DNA from: Anaerolineaceae bacterium
Lineage (GTDB): Bacteria; Chloroflexota; Anaerolineae; Anaerolineales; Anaerolineaceae
NCBI GenBank assembly: GCA_030653365.1
Contig: JAURZL010000011.1
Location: 186,001-250,000, forward strand
DNA: 64,000 bases
Reading direction: 5' to 3'
The position numbers were made by a program, and so were the translations under genes. The notes below the pieces were generated by a model that was not told the DNA's origin, did not search any database, and was given only the letters and a program-made list of their open reading frames with translations. Each line of letters begins with the position of its first letter. The stretch's first letter is position 1. This document shows, one piece after another, positions 50,800 to 59,551 of the stretch.

Positions 50800-51201
50800 A
50801 TGTCTTCATTCGATCGAATTGTTGAAGAAGTGATCAAAAGAGCGATGGAAGCAGGGGAATTTGATAATTTGTCTGGGACTGGAAAGCCTATTCAATGGAA
50901 TGATAATCCATTTACGCCTGAAGAATGGCGGATAACAGAAGACCTGATGAGGAAAAATGATCTGGCTTACCCGTGGATGGAAAAAAGAAAAGAAATTGAA
51001 CGCAAGATTCTGGAATTAAAAACGAAAATCAATAAGATGCAACCACTTACCCAGACAGCAGAAAATTACTTTTCCAATCAAATCCAGGTCATTAATAAGG
51101 AAATTTTCGATTACAATTTAAGTGTTCCTGTTACTAGACTGCAAAGAATGACGTTAAATATAGAGGATGTTCTTTCGAACAGTCAACAAGAATCAAATTA
51201 A
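50800..51201 (+). CDS. DUF1992 / DnaJC28-type conserved domain protein
   Basis: A 133-residue protein with the DUF1992 hallmark FDRIVEEVIKRAMEAGEFDNLSGTGKPI followed by the WRITEDLMRKNDLAYPWMEKRKEIE helix. The same domain forms the C-terminal part of eukaryotic DNAJC28. Bacterial members have no J domain and no defined activity; they may interact with chaperones. The second half is predicted helical and rich in Lys/Glu. It starts 8 bases after the LTD gene, behind GAGGCTAG, and precedes dnaX, so it is co-transcribed with DNA replication and repair genes. Confidence 0.87.
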   Translation: MSSFDRIVEEVIKRAMEAGEFDNLSGTGKPIQWNDNPFTPEEWRITEDLMRKNDLAYPWMEKRKEIERKILELKTKINKMQPLTQTAENYFSNQIQVINKEIFDYNLSVPVTRLQRMTLNIEDVLSNSQQESN

Positions 51202-51219
51202 ACATTGATTGGAACCCGC

Positions 51220-52881
51220 ATGTCTGAGGCTTTATATAGAAAATGGCGTCCCCAAAAATGGGATAAAGTTGTCGGCCAGGATCATATAGTTCAAACATTA
51301 AAGAATGCCATCCGTGGGAATCGCGTTGGGCATGCTTACCTGTTATCCGGTCCAAGAGGAACAGGAAAAACCACTACAGCACGCTTATTGGCGAAAGCTG
51401 TCAATTGTTTGGATGATGATCTAGGTGTTCGACCCTGTAACCAATGCCAGAATTGCCTTTCCGTCAATGCAGGGCGTTTCATGGATTTGATTGAAATTGA
51501 TGCTGCCTCCAATACCAGTGTGGATGATGTTCGAGATCTGCGAGAAAAAATTGGTTTTTCACCTTCTCAGGGGCGCTTCAAGGTTTACATCATTGATGAA
51601 GTACACATGCTCTCAACGGCAGCTTTTAATGCCCTCTTGAAGACTTTGGAAGAACCGCCACCGCATGCGATTTTTGTTCTGGCAACCACAGAAGTTCATA
51701 AGATACCGGCAACGGTATTATCACGTTGTCAGCGGCATGAGTTTCGACGGATACCGGTTATCACGATTGTGGAACTGCTCAAAGACCTGGTAAAAGCCGA
51801 GAAATTGGAAATTGATGAAGAAACATTATTTATGATTGCCCGTCAATCGACAGGTGCTATGCGGGATGCTATTTCTTTATTAGATCAACTGACTTCGACC
51901 GGAGATATCATTACGCTTGAAATTGCTCAGCAGGTGTTGGGGACTGCCACCAATCAGACGGTAATCAATCTGGTTGATTTATTGACTATTAAGGATACCA
52001 AAGGATGTCTGGATCAATTACATTCTGCCCTTGATTCGGGTACGGATCCGCGTCAGTTTGCCCGGCAAATGGTGGATTACCTGCGTGGTCTGATGTTAAT
52101 TCAATTAGGAAATGAAAAGTCAATGGATGTCACCGATGAAGTTCGGTTGATTATGGGTAATCAGACCAAAAAGATGTCCCTGATTAATCTAACCGAATTG
52201 GTGAAGTTGTTCAATAATGCAGCCAACGAAAGCAGGTTGGCATGGCAACCCAGTCTGGCGTTAGAGCTGGCAATCGCCCAGGGGGTTCAATTATTTGAGG
52301 GTCAGACGAACAAAATCCAACAGTCAGAGAGCATCGAAACAGAAGATCGCAGAGCTCCGAAGAAAACCAAAGATAAAGAAGACAAGCTGACAATAAATCC
52401 GCAAGAAAAAGAAATTAATGATGTAAAGAAAGCAGAACTGGAAAAAGTGTTTGACCAATCGAACACAGTGCAAACAACCAGAAATCTGGATTCAGACGAT
52501 GGTGATCTTGTAGAGGAAAGCTCTGATCCAACAATCAGTATCAATGATGTGCGCGAATCTCTGACTGAGGTAAAAACGCTAATCCGAAATTATCGAAAAA
52601 ATACAGAAGCGCTGCTGGCGTCTGCACGAAATTTTTCGTTGAAAAAAGGTGTAATCATCATCGGATTTCAAAGTCCGGTTTTGAAGGAAAGAATGGAAAA
52701 AGGCGATCATCAGGATATCATTCAGCGTGCTTTTTCTCATATTCTTGGGGCAGATGTGAAAGTTCGTGCGGTGGTACTTAATGCTAAATCTAACTTGCCC
52801 GATCATGAAGATGAGTTTGAACCGGATAGTCTGGTCAGCGCAGCCCTTGATCTGGGTGGAAAAATTGTAGATAAGGAGTAA
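51220..52881 (+). CDS. dnaX: DNA polymerase III subunits gamma/tau
   Basis: A 553-residue clamp-loader ATPase. From MSEALYRKWRPQKWDKVVGQDHIVQTL it shows Walker A GPRGTGKTT (~45), the zinc-binding set (CLDDDLGVRPCNQCQNC), Walker B IIDEVHML, the SRC-like VLSRCQRHEF arginine-finger region and sensor 2. The C terminus beyond ~370 is charged and low in complexity, as in tau tails that contact polymerase and helicase. No A-rich slippery run for gamma formation is evident, so a single product is expected. A TTG at 51205 is in frame; ATG 51220 matches the family start. ybaB and recR follow, the conserved dnaX-ybaB-recR order. Confidence 0.95.
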   Translation: MSEALYRKWRPQKWDKVVGQDHIVQTLKNAIRGNRVGHAYLLSGPRGTGKTTTARLLAKAVNCLDDDLGVRPCNQCQNCLSVNAGRFMDLIEIDAASNTSVDDVRDLREKIGFSPSQGRFKVYIIDEVHMLSTAAFNALLKTLEEPPPHAIFVLATTEVHKIPATVLSRCQRHEFRRIPVITIVELLKDLVKAEKLEIDEETLFMIARQSTGAMRDAISLLDQLTSTGDIITLEIAQQVLGTATNQTVINLVDLLTIKDTKGCLDQLHSALDSGTDPRQFARQMVDYLRGLMLIQLGNEKSMDVTDEVRLIMGNQTKKMSLINLTELVKLFNNAANESRLAWQPSLALELAIAQGVQLFEGQTNKIQQSESIETEDRRAPKKTKDKEDKLTINPQEKEINDVKKAELEKVFDQSNTVQTTRNLDSDDGDLVEESSDPTISINDVRESLTEVKTLIRNYRKNTEALLASARNFSLKKGVIIIGFQSPVLKERMEKGDHQDIIQRAFSHILGADVKVRAVVLNAKSNLPDHEDEFEPDSLVSAALDLGGKIVDKE

Positions 52882-52886
52882 TCAAT

Positions 52887-53231
52887 ATGGCAAAAGGATT
52901 TGGTGGAAAAATGGGTGGAATGGGCGGTGGTCAAAATGCAATGATGCGCCAGCTGCAAAAACTGCAGGAACAAATGGAAGCAGCGCAGGCTTCATTGGCA
53001 GATGAGACAGTTACAGCCAGCGTGGGTGGCGGTGCTGTGAAAGTGACTATGACTGGTGACCAACACTGCAAATCAGTTGAAATCGCAGCTGAATTGCTTC
53101 AGGATGCTGATGCAGAAATGCTTCAGGATTTGATCTTAAGTGCTGTCAACATGGCATTGGATCAATCCCGCGAATTACAAGCCCAGAAGATGGGTCCTTT
53201 GGCTGGTGGAATGCCAGGGCTTGGGTTTTAA
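52887..53231 (+). CDS. ybaB: YbaB/EbfC nucleoid-associated protein
   Basis: A 114-residue DNA-binding protein. After a Gly/Met-rich leader (MAKGFGGKMGGMGGGQNAMMRQL) the family core is LQKLQEQMEAAQASLADETVTASVGGGAVKVTMTG and the C-terminal LLQDADAEMLQDLILSAVNMALDQSRELQAQKM. It forms homodimers that bind DNA and shape the nucleoid. It sits 5 bases after dnaX with AAGGAG, directly before recR, the standard order in bacteria. The Gly/Met-rich start and end are slightly longer than in E. coli YbaB (109 residues). Confidence 0.95.
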   Translation: MAKGFGGKMGGMGGGQNAMMRQLQKLQEQMEAAQASLADETVTASVGGGAVKVTMTGDQHCKSVEIAAELLQDADAEMLQDLILSAVNMALDQSRELQAQKMGPLAGGMPGLGF

Positions 53232-53261
53232 TCCATCTTTTTAGCGAAGTGATAAAAAAAA

Positions 53262-53870
53262 ATGCCTATCTTGCCTGAGCCAGTTCAGAACTTAATCAAT
53301 GCATTTGAACGCCTACCGGGAGTGGGACCAAAATCTGCTTCCCGTTTGACTTTTTTCTTGTTAAGGGCACCGGATGAAGCCAGTAAGAATTTAGCAGATG
53401 CGCTTCAGAACCTGAAAAGTTCAACCGCCTTTTGTGAACAATGTTTTAATATCACAATAGCTGGCAATCGATTTTGTGAAATTTGCTCCAGTATTCAACG
53501 TGATGAAAGTCAAATCTGTGTTGTGGAAGAACCCTTAGATGTGCTTGCTATAGAACGGACGGGTGGATTTATGGGGAAATATCATGTACTCCATGGAGCT
53601 CTCTCACCAATCGAAGGCATTGGGCCTGATGATCTGAAAATTAGACCACTAATTGACCGAGTAAAAGTTGGCAATATTAAAGAAGTAATTATTGCCACCA
53701 ATCCATCCATGGAAGGTGATGCGACAGCTTTATATATCAAACAACAATTGCAATTTATCCCGATCCGATTAACACGACTGGCTCGGGGTTTACCCATGGG
53801 GGGCGATTTGGAATATGCTGACCAGAATACTCTTTTACGGGCATTGGCTGGTCGACAAGAATTAGATTAG
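53262..53870 (+). CDS. recR: Recombination protein RecR
   Basis: A 202-residue recombination mediator that works with RecO (and RecF) to load RecA at gaps. The order of elements is complete: helix-hairpin-helix LPGVGPKSASRLTFFLL, C4 zinc finger CEQCFNI...RFCEICSS, Toprim domain with CVVEEPLDVLAIERTGGFMGKYHVLHGALSPIEGIGP and the Walker-like EVIIATNPSMEGDATALYI, then the C-terminal ARGLPMGGDLEYADQNTLLRALAGR. It ends the operon at a terminator 9 bases past the stop. Length equals the E. coli protein. Confidence 0.97.
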   Translation: MPILPEPVQNLINAFERLPGVGPKSASRLTFFLLRAPDEASKNLADALQNLKSSTAFCEQCFNITIAGNRFCEICSSIQRDESQICVVEEPLDVLAIERTGGFMGKYHVLHGALSPIEGIGPDDLKIRPLIDRVKVGNIKEVIIATNPSMEGDATALYIKQQLQFIPIRLTRLARGLPMGGDLEYADQNTLLRALAGRQELD

Positions 53871-53878
53871 AAAAAAAC

Positions 53879-53905
53879 CCGCCCTAATCAGGGCGGAGTT
53901 TCTTT
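53879..53905 (+). terminator. Terminator of dnaX-ybaB-recR operon
   Basis: CCGCCCT (53879-53885) / AGGGCGG (53890-53896) followed by AGTTTCTTTATTT; the A run before it lets it serve the convergent gene too. Confidence 0.85.
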
Positions 53906-56393
53906 ATTTACTACTAAAGGCACAAATTTGGTAGGTTTTTCCATCCACATCAACTAAATAATGTGGAACCCACGCAACTCCAAATAACTCAACAAAAATA
54001 TCCTTTTTCAGTGGGGTAATGGTAATTTCGGTAATATCCTTAACTTTACCAGCCCAATCTTTTTCCAACTGACTGATGGTGTTGTTCATTTCTACCTGCA
54101 TGGCGTTTAGGTTGGTGATTGCGTCTTCCACATCCTTTTTCTCGTTTTCCAGGGTGGCTTTCGCTTGAGAAGTCATCCTCCGTTTTGTTAAGGATGAAGA
54201 TAGAGATTTTCTTCGTTTGGATAACAATGCCAATAATACTTCACCATGAGTACCTACTTCTTCCATCCGGCGTTGACCCAGGCGATCTTCTGCATTTTCT
54301 ACATCTCTTTTTTCTTTTTCAAGTTTCTGTTCCAGTGCTGTGATTTTCTTGTCGTAGGTGGTTTTGATTTTTTCAATTTCGAGATTGAGTTGATCTTTAA
54401 TTGCCTGATCAATCTGAGTTCTAAATTCTTGATCTGATATTTCAGGTCCTGCAAAGATTTTCAAACTTTGACTGGCACGAATGGTTAGATTATCGGTCCT
54501 ATAAATCCAATCCATAAAATCGGATTGTAGAATCTTAAGGGTTTTCGGATCAACCATCCATACCGGTAACTGCTGATACCCTGTTTGTGGCAGCGCCATG
54601 CGCTCGATCAAATCCTGATCGATTGGTTTGGTAATGTGATCTTCCCAGCGGATTATTCTGCCGGTATCATCATTTACCAATACTGTTTTTCTTTGTAAAG
54701 TCTGCACATTGTATTTTCGATCCAGATATCGAATTTCTGCCTGTGAAAGTAAACGAGGGTGGTATTCTATCGCAGTAATTTTCGAACTGCTGGAAAGGGT
54801 AATGTTTGCCTGTTGTGCAGCATTCTGTAAAGTTAGATTATTCGGTAGATGATACTCAATTATTCCACTTGGTAAAACTGGAGGAAGAACAGGTTGTGTG
54901 GAGGACGGTTCGGATGCTGATGACTGTAATTTAACAGGTTGTGTTTTTGGTTCATTCGCAGCTGATCGAGGTGATGATGAATGAGGTTTCGCTCCGATAC
55001 CTGCTAATGCATTCAATGCTGGGATTTGAGAACGAGTCATTGGGCCAGCCAGATAATTCATTGCCCAGCGGGTACTGAATACTTTCAAGCCTTTTTCATG
55101 AACGTTATGTAACAGAAAAATTCGTTTTCCTAGATTTGAGAGCAGATTATTTGCTTCAGCTCTGTCAATGCTGCCGCTAGCGCTTTGTAAACCATCAATT
55201 AATCGTGCTTTATCCTGATCTGTTTGCAAGCGACCAATCATCCAGGTTCCGGCATTGGAGAGTGCCTTGTAATCCATATCTACAGGATTTTGGGTGGCCA
55301 GTACCAGACCTACCCCAAAGGCGCGGGCTTGCTTTAACATGCGCAGCATAATCGGTCGGGAAGGGGGGTTCGCGACCGGCGGCAGATAACCCAGAATTTC
55401 ATCGAAATAAATGATGGCTCGTAATCCGCTGGTGCCACTCTGTTGTCGCATCCAGGATTCAACAGCCCCAAATAAGAGCGTCACAAAAAACATTCGTTCG
55501 TTCTCACTAAGATGTGCCAGATAAAAAATTGATTGACGAGGTTTTCCGTTATCAGCAAACATCAAATTTTGAATATCCAGTGGTTGTCCTTGCATCCAGG
55601 TTTGGAAGGATGGTGAGGCCAGGAAATTATTTAGTTTCATCGCCAATCCAAAGCGGTCTTTCTCGGGGAATAAACGATCAATTGGAAATGCTCCCAATCG
55701 GTCAAATGGAGGACTTTGGGTTTGCATAATCAGATCACTCAGATCGAATGAGAGACCTTTGCTCCAATAATATTCCATGATATTTGCAAGCAAGATGTGT
55801 TCTCTGGAGCCAAGGGGATCGATATCGTTATATCCAATTAAACCCAACAGAGCAGTAATATTGGATGAAATTCGCTCCCTTAACATTTCCTGGTTTTCAT
55901 CCCAATCCAAATCTGGCGCGGCAAAGGAAGACAGAATATCAACAGGAATACCAGACGTAGAACCGGGAGAATAGATTGCAAACTCTGCTGCGTTTTTCAG
56001 TTTTTCAATATTTTCACCGGTCAATCCCCAATCTGCCAAACCATTTTTCCACATGTTAGCGGTTTCTTCCGCTTTCACCTGGGTGGTTTTACTTTCCCGG
56101 CGTGCTTCTTCAGGATCAATCCAGGGTTCAAAATCATTGGGTAACAAGTCTGGAAAATGTAGGAGTAAGTTCGTTAAATCACCCTTAGGATCAATAACGA
56201 TAGCCGGGATATTTTGCAAAGCTGCTTCTTCCATCAATCCAACACATAAGCCTGTTTTCCCTGAACCAGTCATTCCGGTAACGAACATATGCGTGGTCAG
56301 ATCGGCAGGATCATAGTAAATAATATTATCCGTAAGTTTTTTGTTTTCGAAATCAAACTCTTTTCCCAAATAGAATTCTCGGCTATTACTCAT
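53904..56393 (-). CDS. HerA/VirB4-like ATPase with C-terminal coiled coil
   Basis: An 829-residue AAA-type ATPase of the HerA-FtsK superfamily (DUF853/DUF87 kin). Walker A is GMTGSGKTG from residue 40, followed by the VIDPKGDLTNLLLHFPDLLP segment; Walker B is AIIYFDEILGYLPP (~330) and a sensor-like LATQNPVDMDYKALSNAGTWMIGRLQTDQDKARL follows. After a Ser/Pro-rich hinge (~470-510) an unassigned domain leads to a ~120-residue Lys/Glu coiled coil (KTTYDKKITALEQKLEKEKRDVENAEDRLGQR). Such ATPases pump DNA or proteins or work in defence systems; nothing adjacent specifies which. GGGAGTTTATG supports the start. It is a single-gene unit. Confidence 0.8.
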   Translation of the reverse strand: MSNSREFYLGKEFDFENKKLTDNIIYYDPADLTTHMFVTGMTGSGKTGLCVGLMEEAALQNIPAIVIDPKGDLTNLLLHFPDLLPNDFEPWIDPEEARRESKTTQVKAEETANMWKNGLADWGLTGENIEKLKNAAEFAIYSPGSTSGIPVDILSSFAAPDLDWDENQEMLRERISSNITALLGLIGYNDIDPLGSREHILLANIMEYYWSKGLSFDLSDLIMQTQSPPFDRLGAFPIDRLFPEKDRFGLAMKLNNFLASPSFQTWMQGQPLDIQNLMFADNGKPRQSIFYLAHLSENERMFFVTLLFGAVESWMRQQSGTSGLRAIIYFDEILGYLPPVANPPSRPIMLRMLKQARAFGVGLVLATQNPVDMDYKALSNAGTWMIGRLQTDQDKARLIDGLQSASGSIDRAEANNLLSNLGKRIFLLHNVHEKGLKVFSTRWAMNYLAGPMTRSQIPALNALAGIGAKPHSSSPRSAANEPKTQPVKLQSSASEPSSTQPVLPPVLPSGIIEYHLPNNLTLQNAAQQANITLSSSSKITAIEYHPRLLSQAEIRYLDRKYNVQTLQRKTVLVNDDTGRIIRWEDHITKPIDQDLIERMALPQTGYQQLPVWMVDPKTLKILQSDFMDWIYRTDNLTIRASQSLKIFAGPEISDQEFRTQIDQAIKDQLNLEIEKIKTTYDKKITALEQKLEKEKRDVENAEDRLGQRRMEEVGTHGEVLLALLSKRRKSLSSSLTKRRMTSQAKATLENEKKDVEDAITNLNAMQVEMNNTISQLEKDWAGKVKDITEITITPLKKDIFVELFGVAWVPHYLVDVDGKTYQICAFSSK

Positions 56394-56547
56394 AAACTCC
56401 CTCTTTCTATTTATTGATAATATAATTCTATCCGATTTAAAAAAAAATTAACCCAAAAAGCATCATTTCGATAAATTGGGATTTTCGGGTTTTTTTGGCA
56501 GTGATGCCCCTGAAAACACTCGGACATGGAGGTATTTTAAAGATAAC

Positions 56548-56576
56548 AAAAAAACAACCTGAAGAAAATCAGGTTG
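56548..56576 (-). terminator. Minus-strand intrinsic terminator with no gene upstream
   Basis: CAACCTGA (56555-56562) / TCAGGTTG (56569-56576) with a seven-T run when read on the minus strand. No minus-strand coding sequence lies immediately upstream, so it may end a small RNA. Confidence 0.6.
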
Positions 56577-56590
56577 CATTTTTAATTTAG

Positions 56591-56621
56591 TGAGAGCCGG
56601 GTACGCCGCCCCCGGCTCTCA
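56591..56621. other. GC-rich hairpin
   Basis: TGAGAGCCGGG (56591-56601) / CCCGGCTCTCA (56611-56621), followed on the plus strand by AAGGAGGAG without a start codon. The 600-base gap from 56394 otherwise holds only the tandem repeats listed next and the era promoter. Confidence 0.5.
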
Positions 56622-56687
56622 TTTTAAGGAGGAGAAGAAGAGAAGTCGCCCTTTGTTATTTACAATATTACCAGAACATATTGAACA

Positions 56688-56742
56688 TTACTTGACGCTT
56701 ACCCTACGCCCACCCTACGCTGACCTACCAATTACCTGACAA
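56688..56742 (+). repeat. Five tandem 11-bp direct repeats, candidate regulator array
   Basis: Consecutive 11-mers TTACTTGACGC, TTACCCTACGC, CCACCCTACGC, TGACCTACCAA and TTACCTGACAA. The first seven bases follow YNACYYNAC-like form, one per helical turn. This is the layout of arrays bound by OmpR/PhoB- or SARP-type winged-helix proteins. It lies about 250 bases upstream of era. Confidence 0.5.
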
Positions 56743-56995
56743 TTTCGGTAGAATTTCAATTGTTTATCCAATATGATCAAATTGACCTAAGATTTTCTGT
56801 TAAAATGAATTCAAATGTCACGGTGGAAAACAATGATTGGGTAGAATTTCCATTTATGAACTTGCCTGGGAATCAACATTTTTGTGGGTAAAAATTGGGT
56901 TACGGGATATGGATCCTTATGAGAATGATAATTGATGGTATATTGATTTCAAGTGGTGTTTTTTTTGGTTAACCGCCCTTCTGGAGATGTGATTA

Positions 56996-57940
56996 ATGGA
57001 TAATAATGAACCTATATTGAACAATGTCGAAGAAAATAAAAATTATAAGGCTGGATTTGTGGCGGTAGTTGGCAGACCAAATGTTGGTAAATCTACATTG
57101 ATGAATGCAATTCTTGGACAAAAGGTTGCTGCGGTATCACCAAAACCCCAGACCACACGAAAACAACAAATGGGAATATTTACCAATGATTTGGCTCAAA
57201 TCGTTTTTATGGATACACCTGGAATGCACATTGCCAAACATAAACTTGGAGACTACATGAACAAGGTTGCTGATTCAGCCTTATTCGACGGGGATTTGAT
57301 TTTGTGGATTGTGGATGTATCAGTTGCACCAACGGAAGAAGACCGGTTGATTGCTGAAAAAATCTCTGGTTTTTCACCACGTCCCGATTTATTCATCATT
57401 TTTAATAAAATGGATCTGATTTCTACAAACCAGATAAAACCTAATCAGATTTTGTATCAGAATCTTGTACCTGATTCTGTCTGTTTCGCGATAAGCGCCA
57501 GCCTGAAACAGGGGATTTCTGATTTATTGGAAAAAATCATAGAGAAAATCCCCTTGGGAGACCCTTTCTATGATGAAGATCAGGTGACCGATTTTTACGA
57601 GCGGGATATAGCGATAGAGCTGATTCGTGAAGCGGTTATGCGTCATCTGGAGGAAGAGGTGCCGCATTCAATTGCTGTCCGACTGGATTCCTATGAAGAC
57701 CATGGTGAAGAATCTGCTTACATCATGGCGACATTATTTGTGGAACGTGACTCCCAGAAGGGGATCGTGATTGGTAAAAAAGGCAGTATGATTCGTGAAA
57801 TTGGCAAGACTGCCCGTCAAGAAATTGAAACGATGACGGGTCGCAATGTTTATCTGGAACTGCGGGTGAAGGTACATAAAAATTGGCGCAATAATCCGGA
57901 TGCACTTAAATTAATGGGTTACATTGTTCCGGAGAAATGA
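56996..57940 (+). CDS. era: GTPase Era
   Basis: A 314-residue ribosome-assembly GTPase that binds 16S rRNA. G1 is GRPNVGKST at 26-34, G2 PQTTRKQ, G3 DTPG with MHIAKHKLGDYMN, G4 NKMD. The KH RNA-binding domain has GIVIGKKGSMIREIGKTARQEIE near 258-280, and the C-terminal KVHKNWRNNPDALKLMGY is typical of Era. The N terminus is ~18 residues longer than in E. coli. CTGGAGATGTGATTAATG supports the start. The promoter region and the last 25 codons recur in degraded form at 63396-63530. It is convergent with the liv operon. Confidence 0.96.
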   Translation: MDNNEPILNNVEENKNYKAGFVAVVGRPNVGKSTLMNAILGQKVAAVSPKPQTTRKQQMGIFTNDLAQIVFMDTPGMHIAKHKLGDYMNKVADSALFDGDLILWIVDVSVAPTEEDRLIAEKISGFSPRPDLFIIFNKMDLISTNQIKPNQILYQNLVPDSVCFAISASLKQGISDLLEKIIEKIPLGDPFYDEDQVTDFYERDIAIELIREAVMRHLEEEVPHSIAVRLDSYEDHGEESAYIMATLFVERDSQKGIVIGKKGSMIREIGKTARQEIETMTGRNVYLELRVKVHKNWRNNPDALKLMGYIVPEK

Positions 57941-57964
57941 AAAATCAACGTAGCGTTTAATAAC

Positions 57965-58020
57965 GATATCGGAATCATCTCAATTAAACGGGGTTGTCAT
58001 ATTGAAAAGATACCGATATC
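57965..58020 (+). terminator. Possible long-loop terminator of era
   Basis: GATATCGG (57965-57972) / CCGATATC (58013-58020) followed by AGGTTTTTTG, between convergent era and livF. The loop is long (40 bases), so this is weak. Confidence 0.35.
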
Positions 58021-58058
58021 AGGTTTTTTGAAAATTGTTTTCTAATTCAGATTCTTGA

Positions 58059-58784
58059 TCAGGTACCCAGATATGCCTCTTTCACTTCTGGGTTACGTTC
58101 TACCTCCTCTGCTGTGCCTGACAGTGTAATTGTTCCAGTTTCTAGTACATAGGCTTTCGTTGCATATCGCAAGGCCAGGTTTGCGTTCTGCTCAACGAGC
58201 AGAATAGTTGTACCTTCCCGATTAATTTGTGCGAGGTTTTCGAATAGTTCCTTTACCAAAATGGGAGCAAGCCCCATAGAAGGTTCATCGAGCAACATCA
58301 AAGAACCTCGATTCATCATTGAGCGACCGACTGCAAGCATTTGTTGCTCTCCACCACTCAATAAATCAGCTAATTGAGATTTTCGCTCTCCCAGGCGAGG
58401 AAAAACACCGAACACCCGCTCTAAATCTTCTTCAATGTTCTTTTTATCTTTACGACCATAAGCAGCAATTTTTAAGTTTTCCATGACACTGAGGTTACCG
58501 AAAACTCTGCGGCCTTCCGGTACAAGGGTTATCCCCAATTTATTAACGATATCGTGGGGTTGATATTGTAACAAATCCTCGCCTTTGAAATGGATCGAGC
58601 CTGAAACTACCCTGCCTCCCATTTCTTTAATCTGGCGCACAATTGACCATAAAGTTGTCGATTTGCCTGCCCCATTTGCTCCAATCAAGGTCACAATTTC
58701 CCCTTCTTCCACATCAAAGGAGATGCCATGCAGTGCTTGGATTGCTCCATACGAAACAACAAGATCTTTTATGCTTAGCAACAT
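58059..58784 (-). CDS. livF: Branched-chain amino-acid ABC transporter ATPase LivF
   Basis: A 241-residue ATPase of the HAAT family. Walker A GANGAGKST (34-42), signature LLSGGEQQMLAVGRSMM, Walker B LMLLDEPSMGLAP and H-loop LLVEQNANLALRYATKAYVLETG, the last being the diagnostic LivF ending. It forms a heterodimer with LivG to power uptake of leucine-type or related amino acids or amides. TAATG overlap joins it to livG. GAGGAGGTTACATAATG gives the start. It is the last gene of the livK-H-M-G-F operon. Confidence 0.93.
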   Translation of the reverse strand: MLLSIKDLVVSYGAIQALHGISFDVEEGEIVTLIGANGAGKSTTLWSIVRQIKEMGGRVVSGSIHFKGEDLLQYQPHDIVNKLGITLVPEGRRVFGNLSVMENLKIAAYGRKDKKNIEEDLERVFGVFPRLGERKSQLADLLSGGEQQMLAVGRSMMNRGSLMLLDEPSMGLAPILVKELFENLAQINREGTTILLVEQNANLALRYATKAYVLETGTITLSGTAEEVERNPEVKEAYLGT

Positions 58785-59551
58785 TATGTAACCTCCTCGC
58801 CTAAATATGCTTTGATCACTTGTGGATTATTGCGAATTTCTTCAGGTGTTCCTTCAGCGATCGTTGAGCCAAAATCGAGTACCTGAATTCGCTCACAAAT
58901 ATTCATAATAACGCGCATCTGGTGCTCAATAATCCAGATTGTTACTTTAAATTCATCTTTTACCCAGCGTACTAATTTAATTAATTCACCAATTTCACCC
59001 TGATTCATCCCTGCTGCAGGTTCATCAAGCAGAATTATCTTGGGGTTCATGACCAATGCACGGCAAATTTCTACCCTGCGTTGAATACCGTAAGGCAAGT
59101 TTCTGGGTAATTCATTGATATATGGAATTAGATTGAATTTTTCAAGCAAATCTATTGCTTCTTGTGAGACTTTCTGTTCGTCTTTTACCAGGCGAGAAGT
59201 GAAAAAGAATGAGTCGAGGAGTTTATAATCTATTTGTGAAAAATGAGCAATACGCAAATTATCAATTACGGATAGTTCATTCCACAAACGAATGTTTTGA
59301 AAGGTTCTACCTATTCCTAGTGAAGTAATTTGATGTGGACGGCGACCGATCAGATTATGACCAGTAAACGTGATTGATCCTTGGGTAGGACGGTAGAGAC
59401 CACAGACCAGATTGAAAACTGTACTTTTGCCAGCTCCATTTGGACCAATCAGTCCTACCAATTCATTTTCATTTAACTCAAGATTGAAGTCATCGACTGA
59501 TCTTAAACCACCAAAGAAATGTGTAAGGTTCTCAACTTTTAATAAAGGCAT
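58784..59551 (-). CDS. livG: Branched-chain amino-acid ABC transporter ATPase LivG
   Basis: A 255-residue ATPase. Walker A GPNGAGKST (37-45), Q-loop in GIGRTFQNIRLWNELSVIDN (a LivG hallmark), signature NLPYGIQRRVEICRAL and Walker B IILLDEPAAGMNQGE; the tail IIEHQMRVIMNICERIQVLDFGSTIAEGTPEEI is typical. Its start lies 20 bases inside the livM 3' end, behind CAGGAGCG, so livM and livG are translationally coupled. It pairs with LivF. Confidence 0.93.
   Translation of the reverse strand: MPLLKVENLTHFFGGLRSVDDFNLELNENELVGLIGPNGAGKSTVFNLVCGLYRPTQGSITFTGHNLIGRRPHQITSLGIGRTFQNIRLWNELSVIDNLRIAHFSQIDYKLLDSFFFTSRLVKDEQKVSQEAIDLLEKFNLIPYINELPRNLPYGIQRRVEICRALVMNPKIILLDEPAAGMNQGEIGELIKLVRWVKDEFKVTIWIIEHQMRVIMNICERIQVLDFGSTIAEGTPEEIRNNPQVIKAYLGEEVT

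Noticed and set aside
52700-52881. Programmed frameshift site in dnaX
   Set aside because: No run of six or more A followed by a hairpin was found in the coding sequence.
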